DNA of 64,000 bases from Channallabes apus (Eukaryota > Chordata > Actinopteri > Siluriformes > Clariidae). Positions 1-64,000 of the stretch are shown here, piece after piece. The translations under genes and the position numbers were made by a program. The notes beneath the pieces were generated by a model that saw nothing but the letters and a program-made list of their open reading frames with translations, ran no database searches and had not been told where the DNA came from. Every line of letters starts with the position of its first letter. The first letter of the stretch is position 1. The stretch covers positions 14,264,651 to 14,328,650 of the forward strand of contig CM060118.1 in assembly GCA_030522415.1 (NCBI GenBank), given 5' to 3'.

Positions 1-2359
1 AAATGTTCTACAAAGCTCCTCATTCAGCTTTATCACTGACACTTGAATTTGTGTACCGATGACATCATTTCCAAAACGGTGGTGTGCCTGTGCAGCACAT
101 GTGACACAACCCGGCTTTCAAAGAAGAGAGAGGGGAAAAAAAAAAAAAGTTAATTTCCTGAAAGTAAGTTTCATCCTATTTAACACATTTTTAATGGGTT
201 TTATAAAATATTCATTTCAAATGTAATTTGTTGTAACGACATTTCTTGAATAAATTGATATAAAACATATCAAGAAAATATCGCTGTGAGATGTCACACA
301 GGGCTTTTAACCTCAAAATTGTCAGGGAAAGTGACCTTTCAAAAATGTGTTTGACATGGTCTGGTTCTTCCGTGACCTTTATAGAAGTTTCTTTTATGTA
401 GAAATGTTTTCAAAAGAAGCGTTTCTTATAACATTTGTTTTTGTATGTTTCCAAGATGTCTGCACAGTACTGTAATACTGAGCATGCTGGAGAAATTGCA
501 GAGGTGACTGTTACACTTGTTCCTTTCATATTTTCATGTATAACTTGGGAGCCTACATTAGGGCTCTTTTTTTTGGTTGTTTCCATCTGAAAACTGGTCT
601 GTTATTTAATATGTTACTTTCTGTACAGGCATGCAAATATTCTTCAGTACGTTATATTAGGCCGAGTGTAATGTTGTGCGTAATCTAAAATGAACTTGAC
701 ACCCCTAATACAATAAATCACTATTAGGGTCATGTTTACATGACACTGCCACACCCCTTATCACACTACCTAATCATAACACAGGCAAAAATCATACTGC
801 ACTGAATTCTCAATTCTGGATTCAGTTCAAATCAAACAAAGCCTCAAGCAGACTTCAGCCTCAAGGCAGTGGACCAGCAGGCATGCCTCTTGGATACAGA
901 TGCAGGAAATAGTCTATTATGCATCTCGTTTTCCATGCACACATACACACTTCTGGACACATGCTGAACAGTACAACTTAAGTCTGCTCAACTTAAACAC
1001 GAACCCACTGGCCGTCTCTGGTCAGTGTATGTGGTCCAACACTTTTACGAACGAAAAATGCATGCTGACACATGAGCATAAACAGAAATACACAAATACT
1101 CTCATACACACACGATTTCAATGTGCATCTTCATTTGTTTAATGTACAAGCAACACTACAACTGTGAGGCTGCATCCAAACCTATTTTCATAGTGTTTAC
1201 TGCTGCTGAGATTTCTAATAACTAGGAAAACACAATAAACTAAGTATATATTGTAGCATGCTAAAATCATGCTGATGGCACTGAAGGGAATATTTACTAA
1301 GCTTCTCACTAGTGTGGTGTAAACCTTGCCCCAGGACAGCAGGTTTAAGTAGCGCCCTGCCAACATCCCATGTGCCTCATTCTCTACCTTTAAGCTCTCA
1401 AGGAGAATGTACGAGGAATCATTTAAAGATGCGGTACAAGGAACGCATAATGCATTTGGCGGACCACCCTTTTTGGGAACAATGTATTTGCAACTATTCA
1501 AAATCTTTAAAATTTGTATTAAAACCGCTTGTATAAAAGATACTAGGTGCTTTAGATTTAATTTCAAGCCTGCTCCGGCAGGTCTGTAAACGCAACGAGT
1601 GTGTACAGTAGCTGGTAACGGTCACTTCAGACTGTTCAGGAATTAATATTAAAAGGGCTTTGAAAGGTTATCCTTCATAGACATTTATTGTATTTTCTAC
1701 TGAATTATACAATAATTGTTAGTCAAAGCTTCTATTGTTATGCCATTCATCACAGTGGAATATAACATATTAGCATATACTGTAACATTTTGCCATTTAA
1801 ACCCCAAATAACAATTGTTTTCCTTTGGACCACATAGCTGTTTAGTCCCAATCCTGCAAGTTATTGTCAAATTGTGTGAGTGTTACTTTGACTATTAAAC
1901 ACAGTTTTACTTTAATACCGGCAATTTCTTCATGATGCAACTTCAGAATTTTTATTCGTGACCAGTATCCTTCCAGATTTTAACAATGCACTGGACAGGT
2001 CTTAACCCAGTTCTAGTAATTTAATTCTCCTCTCGATGAAGGCCAGTGCTTTGATCCTTTGGAAATGGAAACTTTTTAGTGCTAGTGTCATGAAAAAAAA
2101 AAAAAAAAAAAAAAAATTAAATGAACATGTTAAAATGTAATATACAGAGACTTGAATTCAGGTGGAAAATATGGTCCTCATACACATTGCACTCCGAACC
2201 ATCTGCCAATAAAACCGCACTAGCATGTTTTCCCATCGGTGTGTCTACTAGAGTGTGTGCAGTGAGAGTCTGTGCATCCAGGGCAGACCATTCTCCCGCG
2301 TGCCAAACATGCGGGCAGATTGAAGACAGAGAGGCAGAAAATGCCCTCTCCACACATAC
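1..2359 (-). other. camk2g: Start of camk2g intron 13, no exon seen
   Basis: Begins with a GTATGT donor and runs to the left edge. AT-rich, with a 24-A homopolymer at 2093-2116. No linker or hub exon of CaMKII was recognised, so the rest of the gene must lie beyond position 1. Confidence 0.7.
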
Positions 2360-58418
<56,059 letters not shown>

Positions 58419-58648
58419 GTTGTCCTGATAGATCTCCTCTCTCTGGTCGTCTCGGTGACCGCCTCGCTCAGGCTGCTGGAGCTGATCTCTCTCACTCTCA
58501 CTCACTCACGCGCGCGCGTACACGCTAAGACATACATACGCTGTAATTTTTTTTTTTTTTTTTTTTTTCACCAGCCGTACACCAACAAATCCCCTCCTCG
58601 TGCGCTAGTCTAATTAGCTCGTCTTGACAAAGACAGCTGCTCGGATAG

Positions 58649-58702
58649 CCAATCCGAACGCACATCGCTGACAGCCCTGACGCTTCGACCAATCCGAACG
58701 CA
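58649..58702 (+). promoter_or_regulatory. Twin CCAAT repeats (14-bp direct repeat)
   Basis: CCAATCCGAACGCA occurs identically at 58649-58662 and 58689-58702, exactly 40 bp apart. CCAAT boxes are NF-Y sites and function in either orientation. With respect to camk2g they are inverted (ATTGG), about 230-285 bp upstream of the ATG. Confidence 0.5.
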
Positions 58703-58754
58703 GGGAGGCGGGGTCTCTAGAAAACTAGGGATAGTGAAAGCTGTGCGATGCAAG

Positions 58755-58764
58755 TCTCGCGAGA
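58755..58764. promoter_or_regulatory. Palindromic TCTCGCGAGA element
   Basis: An exact 10-bp palindrome, 337 bp upstream of the camk2g start codon. This sequence is the known CGCG-box bound by BANP (and earlier attributed to Kaiso/ZBTB33) in CpG-island promoters of vertebrates, where methylation blocks binding. Function here is inferred from position and identity. Confidence 0.6.
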
Positions 58765-58809
58765 TTTCAACGTTGAAGCGAGAGCTGAGGTGTCGAAGCG
58801 CAGTTATAA

Positions 58810-58812
<3 letters not shown>

Positions 58813-58850
<38 letters not shown>
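58813..58850. repeat. (AT)n microsatellite upstream of promoter
   Basis: Nineteen AT units about 50 bp beyond the TCTCGCGAGA element. Confidence 0.95.
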
Positions 58851-58851
<1 letters not shown>

Positions 58852-59219
58852 GGTTGTTCAACACCCACACTGACTATTCGATCTCTGGTCTGGTTGATCA
58901 GCCTGGTATCCTGAATCGACACTGAGTTAGAATCTGGATATTTGTTTTTATTGTTTTGCAAGAATTGTGCATATTTTTTTTTGTTTCATGATGATTAAAA
59001 ATTTCAAGGATTCATGATAAGATTCAGTTGTCTCTGGATCAGATAGGGTTACAGGTCTCACTCAAGGGCTCAAACAGTGGCAATTTTGCAATGTTGGTGC
59101 TTGAACCAACAACCTTCCTATCAGTAACCCAGGGCCTTGACTGTTTAAGCTCTTTACTCATCTTCAGAATCTGCTTTATCAAGGACACAGAGAATCTGAG
59201 ACTGAAATCTCGTTTGAGG

Positions 59220-59444
59220 ATCACCCAAATGAGAATGGGTTCTCGAGTCCAGTTCCTCTCCAGGTTCCTTCCTCTTGCCATCTCAGAGTTTTCCCCCTTG
59301 CTCCCGTTGTCCTTGTCTTGCTCATCAGGGACAATCTGATAGAAATGAGTATAAAGCATAACTATGTTTTTTTTATTTTTTATTCGGTAAAACTGCTTTG
59401 CGACAGTGATAATTGTTAAAAGTGCTATATAAATAAAACTGAGG
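59220..59444 (+). mobile_element. Fish retroelement-derived repeat, 3' half
   Basis: AAATGAGAATGGGTTCTCGA, TTGCTCATCAGGGACAATCT and AGTGCTATATAAATAAAACT align with the 3' half of the element at 33335-33927. Confidence 0.65.
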
Positions 59445-59445
59445 G

Positions 59446-59700
59446 CAGCATTGTGGCTTGTTGATTAGCACTGCGGCCTCACATCTCTAGGGTCCGGGTT
59501 CGATTCCTGCCCAAGGTCTGTGTGCATTGTGTTCTTCCCATGCTTGGTGGATTTCCTCCGTATGTAATCCATGATGATGATCAATATTGGCATGCTGGGG
59601 CTGTGTGGTGATATGCTCTCTTGCTGCTCGAATGTGTAAGTATCAGCACCCATAGTGACTGGAACCACTGGATAAATTAGATATATTTTGGCCTTTATCC
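59446..59700 (+). mobile_element. tRNA-derived SINE
   Basis: Starts GGGCAGCATTGTGGCTTGTT with GATTAGCACTGCGGCCTCAC and a B box GGGTTCGATTCC, the head of a common fish tRNA SINE, directly following the repeat at 59220-59444. Confidence 0.7.
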
Positions 59701-60483
59701 CCCCCAAACGTATTCAACAACTTTCAGCGTTTTAAGCCATGAAGGCATGCACTGGCACGTACACAACACACATCTTCTACAGTTCACATTACGTAACTCG
59801 TTAATCAGGCCTCTTCTGTTTCATCTAATGCTTCCTATCAGATTAGTATCTGGTTTTTCACTTCATAGTCAGAGCTTTGCTATCGGTATCGTTTTATAAA
59901 TGGAGAAAAATATGAGTAGTGTATCCGTTTTTGTGTAGGCTATTTGTGTTTATACTGTATATATCCTCCCAGGAAAACAGCAAGTATTTAGACAACTACA
60001 ATCTTTCATTAACGAAATACACCAACCCTCCTAAAGCTGTATGTAATGAAAGGTGGCTGTAAGCAGCACAGTTTTTATAAAAAGCTGTTGAACAGTTGAG
60101 TGGCGTTAGAATGTAAATTCTGTAGTGACCTGTGAGCAGATAGTTATCTGCCCTTAAGCTTGAGCTGAGTTAAATTACAGGCGGTGCACTTTAAGGAAGC
60201 AAGGCTCTGTTCCCGAGAGAGAGATGAGGCAGTAGGCCTACTTGTGTTTAAAAAAAAATAAAAGAAAAAAAAGAGGCCTGTCCCATGGGCCTATAGGTTA
60301 AGCACAGCAGAGTGAACTTTCATCATATGCCTTGTTTACACAAGAGAGGGGGAAAAGCTAATTAGGTTCTAGAAACATGTACTGTAATACAATCACAGAA
60401 AAATCAATATTCTGAAAGGTTGCCATTAATTCATAATGATCATAATGATGTCTGTTAAACTGTGTACATGTGTATGATTACCG

Positions 60484-60890
60484 AGCCCGTCAAAAGTTTG
60501 AACACCTCCAAATCAAGTGTTTTTTTTTTGCTTTGTTTTGTGATTTATTTTACTACATCCTAGAACAAAAGTTGAGATTTCCAAACTATGACATGTGACA
60601 TTATGTAATTAAGTAACAACAGCAGTCAATTGTCAATTTAAGCCATCTTTAACAAGGTCCGCTGTTCTGGAACATTTCTTGCAAGAACAGTATCGTCGAG
60701 TGCATTTGCAAAACCCATTAAGCACCATGATGAAACTGGCTCTCATGAAGACCATGCCAGTAAGGAAAAACCAAAACCTATGTCTGCTGCAGCACTGTTG
60801 TTGTTCATTTAGAGTTACCAGTCTTAGGAAGCACCAATTTACAGCACTGTTTTACAAGGTAGAAAGAAATAAAAATCAGGAAAGACCATG
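60484..60890 (+). mobile_element. Tc1-like relic
   Basis: Opens with GCCCGTCAAAAGTTTGAACACC (Tc1 terminus) and continues with ATGAAACTGGCTCTCATGAAG, TGTCTGCTGCAGCA and TTAGAGTTACCAGTCTTAGG from the N-terminal half of a fish Tc1 transposase. Truncated and frameshifted. Confidence 0.65.
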
Positions 60891-62214
60891 AGATTAGAAG
60901 GATGTGATTGCTATTGTATACAGATAGATTTATGTTGATAAAATATATAGGTAGGTACCAGATGATATCGTTACTGTAAACATTAACATGCACTTGATGT
61001 TCCTGCAGGTGAAAGTTTGGTTGTTGTGCAGCACCAGTGCTCTTTATTTTCTCGGAGGCACGTCACTCTGGAAGCCTAATTAACACTGAGCTGTGTTTCT
61101 ATGGCACTGCGTGTACTCTGTGTTTTGGAGCTTCGCACGGCTGATGGGTGGGAGGGAGCAGGGGGGTTGTGCGAGCGTGGGCAGATGCATGCTGGGATGG
61201 GCCACACTCACATCTCTGCATAAGCTAGGCAGCAGGGGGGCTCAGCGAGGGTGGATGGCCACCTGCCAAGGAGCATCTACTCCGCAATTTCCCTGCAAAA
61301 GTATTACACTTCAGCCTTCACACGCTATGCTGCGTATCCCATCTGCATTCACAACCTTAAAGTCAAGCAGGATTTATTTTTATGGCTCGAAGCTACTTTA
61401 CCGCATCTCGTACACACCATAAAAAGGGCTGGTAGGAAGAAGGGCTCTTTTAAAACGCATAGTTAACCTGAACTGTAAATGTAGTTTTTACTAGCAAATG
61501 AGTTAGCCACGTCAAGTCGAGCTATAAATCAGCAAAATCACTATTGCATTCCATCTGTTTAATAAAGCAGGGTGCTGTGGCTTATCGATCAAGGTTTTCA
61601 TACCAAGTAAGTGCATGATCGTGTTTATGTATTGTTTTAATATGTCTTTTAATGGCCGTGGCTCCTGATCATCTGCAATGCAAGCTTGCAGAAACATAGA
61701 TGCTTTGCAGAAAGAACTGGACAGCTGATGTGTCATCCTGTACTGGTTTTCAATGCTCTGGAGATTCTACAAGCTCCACCCCTATGGGCACGTTTTCAAA
61801 CAAACTGCAAACATCACTCATCCTGTTGTGGCTGTAGACAACAGTCTTCCTGCAGACCGTTCCCTTCTTCCTACCACAGCTCGATTAAGAAACAGGTGAA
61901 TTAGAAGTGGTTGGAATTTACGCAAGTCAATGCCGGATTGTCTCGATTGATTGTCAGACTGATTGAGAATGTGGTTCTGTCTTCAAAAGTACTACAGATC
62001 ATGGAGTCTTTAAAAGTGAAAGTAAATGCCACTCCACCTGCCATTCAGACGCATCTTGGTGAAGACTTCCCTGCCATTCGTCTGTGTGTCCCTCTGGTGA
62101 AACATGTATATAACCCAAAAAACACATTTCACAATGGGTAATGAGATCTTGAATGAAACAGTTGAGGAAACAATCATCATTAACCTCTTCTAGTATTTAT
62201 CTAGTTCATCAAGC

Positions 62215-62480
62215 TACTAAAGCTCATGGTAGCTCAAAGGTAGACTTGTCTAGCGTGCCATGCAGAAGGCCCGGGTTCAAGTCCCAGCCAATGCTTCACA
62301 TCCAGTCACTGGGAAAGACTGTCAGGGCATCCTTAGTTCGATTGAATTGGGATATGGGGAATTTGGAGACATGGTCAGTGGTCGGTCTCTTTGCCTGCTG
62401 GGCTTCGTATTGGACTCTAGACTCTTTGGTGTTCTAGTGCCTGTCTGTCATTGCCAGCATTGGCAAAGACAAGCAGGGCA
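62215..62480 (+). mobile_element. tRNA-derived SINE (degenerate)
   Basis: TGGTAGCTCAAAGGTAGACT (A-box-like) and GGGTTCAAGTCCC (B box) spaced as in a tRNA, followed by CACTGGGAAAGACTGTCAGGGC. It is related to the V-SINE-like heads at 15337 and 18736. Confidence 0.55.
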
Positions 62481-64000
62481 CCCTTAGTGCCAGTACCAAT
62501 GATGAAAATTGGGAATCAAAAGGGCATCTGTGGTAAAGCTGGTGCCAAAAATAAAATGAAAGCACTGAAAGAACAACAACTAAGCTGCTAATAAAATGTA
62601 AAGAATATACAAGTAGGTGTGTAAAACCAGCTTTGCCCTTTAGACTGATCATCCATAACATGAATAGCAGCAAACATTAACAGAATAACATTCAATATCA
62701 ACTATATAACCAGTAAACTGGTGCCAGGATCATGGGCACACAAGACTCATCTGAAAAGCGAGGTCTGATCCCACAGAAAAGCCAATGCAGCAAAAAATTT
62801 AATGGTGGCAATGACAGAAAGGCACTAGAACACAGAGTGCATCACAGCCTGCTGTGGACGAGGCCCAGCAGGCAGAGACACCAAGACCATGTCTCCAAAT
62901 TCCACATATCCCAATTCAATCAAACGTCCATGACATGGCTGCCATGGTGCCACAAGGGGAACTTACCTGTACACAAAATCGGACATATTTATTAGTGCTG
63001 TAATGATATGGCTGATCGATGTATCTCAAACAGTTTCTGCTGTTGTGTAAAACAGGAAAGCATTTCAACATACAGTACCACTCTGCTGTTATTTCCTGTT
63101 TTGAAAGAAAATACACATACAGTAATAAAGTCATGTCATAGTTTCTATGCCACCTCATGGGGTGATTAAGTGTTCCTTTAAAAGGTAAATTCCTTCCTTG
63201 CCCTGATCGGTTTGTGTACAACGATATGGAAAAAAAATTGACTTTTTAATGTTTTTAGCTGGTTCTTATTGGTCACTTTAAAACATGCTTGAGTTGTTTG
63301 GCTATTTACTGTATCATGTGTTGTTTCCTGGTGAAGCAGACGGCACTCTCCACAACAGCTTTTTAAGTTCTCATTGTGCACATAATGCTGTTAGAGTAAT
63401 GCATTAGGAGTGGCTAGTCAGGATAAGTGCCAAAATCCGACAAGCATTCCAGGATGAATCATGCCGTTGGAAATTCAGTACGCTCGGGTCTCAGAGGAGT
63501 GACCTGTAGGAGCGCTATCCAACACACTTAACTCGAAGCATCTCATTACAGAGTTTTATTTCCGTGCTCAATCAGTTTGAGCTATTTAATAAGTTGACCG
63601 GAGAATATGCTTCATATGATATTCGTAGCAAGTGGATGGATGAGTTGTGCAGTGGTGTGGATTGAATTACATGGTGGAAGGTGCAGATATAAGAAGAACA
63701 AAGGAGACATGGAGGTGGAGACGACAGGAGGCGAGAAGTACTGTTGGATGAGGTAGAGAGGTTTGAGCTGCGGTTCAAGCGATGAAACTCATTGGTGATG
63801 CAGCGTAGAGCAAATGCTGTTCTCATAACATTAGCAGTGGCTTTTAGGGAAGAAGAGTGGTAATACAATTACAAGGCACTTACAAAAAAAAAAAAAAAAA
63901 AATACACAAATCAGCCTCTGTGTGCTTCCTCCGTGTGGAGCATTTCAAGCTGCTCCTTTATGTTGTGTTTCTCTGACTTCCCTTTGTCAAGCACGGATCT

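Larger units (their letters stand above)
58419..58770 (-). promoter_or_regulatory. camk2g: camk2g 5' UTR and probable core promoter
   Basis: GC-richer than its surroundings, with CpGs and a CGCGCGCG run near 58508. No convincing TATA box is seen. Going upstream from the ATG: purine-rich 5' UTR (58419-58510), poly-T on the + strand (58549-58568), two CCAAT repeats, a GC box (GGGAGGCGGGG, 58703-58713) and TCTCGCGAGA at 58755-58764. The combination is typical of a dispersed, CpG-type vertebrate promoter. The transcription start cannot be fixed from sequence alone. Confidence 0.6.
58771..64000. other. Upstream flank of camk2g, no gene recognised
   Basis: 5.2 kb to the right of the promoter. It holds an (AT)n tract (58813-58850), SINE and retroelement pieces (59020-59700 and 62215-62480) and a Tc1-like relic (60484-60890). 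No open frame looks like a host exon; no part of a neighbouring gene was recognised on either strand. Confidence 0.65.

Noticed and set aside
697..720. Reverse-strand GGGGTGTCAAG resembling the end of the CaMKII exon that follows exon 13
   Set aside because: No upstream AAKSLLNKK coding text and no GT donor in the right place; only an 11-bp coincidence.
63572..63868. 98-codon Ser-rich minus-strand frame near the right edge
   Set aside because: Low-complexity Ser/Leu sequence with no recognised motif; a neighbouring-gene exon was considered but no consistent splice sites or homology were seen.

Overview
The window is vertebrate nuclear DNA, almost certainly from a teleost fish. It is AT-rich, intron-dominated, full of microsatellites and packed with fish-type transposons (Tc1/mariner, hAT, V-SINE-like tRNA SINEs). 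The repeat mix looks ostariophysan (catfish or characin-like), but that is an impression, not a proof.

One protein-coding gene can be supported: the 5' two-thirds of a CaMKII gamma gene (camk2g), on the minus strand. Thirteen coding exons run from the start codon at 58418 down to 2360. All have GT/AG borders and the frame is open across every junction (1009 nt, about 336 codons). They encode the whole Ser/Thr kinase domain, the autoinhibitory/calmodulin-binding segment and the first 21 residues of the variable linker. The rest of the linker and the C-terminal hub (association) domain are not seen and should lie to the left of position 1. Paralog-diagnostic residues in exons 6, 10, 11, 12 and 13 point to gamma, not alpha, beta or delta.

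Layout from right to left: 58771-64000 is upstream flank with SINEs and a Tc1 relic; 58419-58770 is a TATA-less-looking promoter with a palindromic TCTCGCGAGA, a GC box and two identical CCAAT repeats; exon 1; intron 1 (4 kb); exon 2; intron 2 (26 kb, many repeats); exon 3; intron 3 (13 kb, with a nested transposon stack at 19.8-27.3 kb); exons 4 to 13 in the left 15 kb.

The most structured non-genic part is intron 3. A Tc1-like relic is split by a 5.36-kb element with terminal inverted repeats of about 350 bp and a 6-bp target duplication. That element hosts an internally deleted hAT. Directly beside it, a mariner relic hosts a second deleted hAT. Five hAT-type elements in the window have recognisable 8-bp target duplications (four perfect, one with a single mismatch). 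No novel functional system was found; the unusual content is transposon archaeology, a promoter motif cluster and one substitution in the CaMKII regulatory segment.
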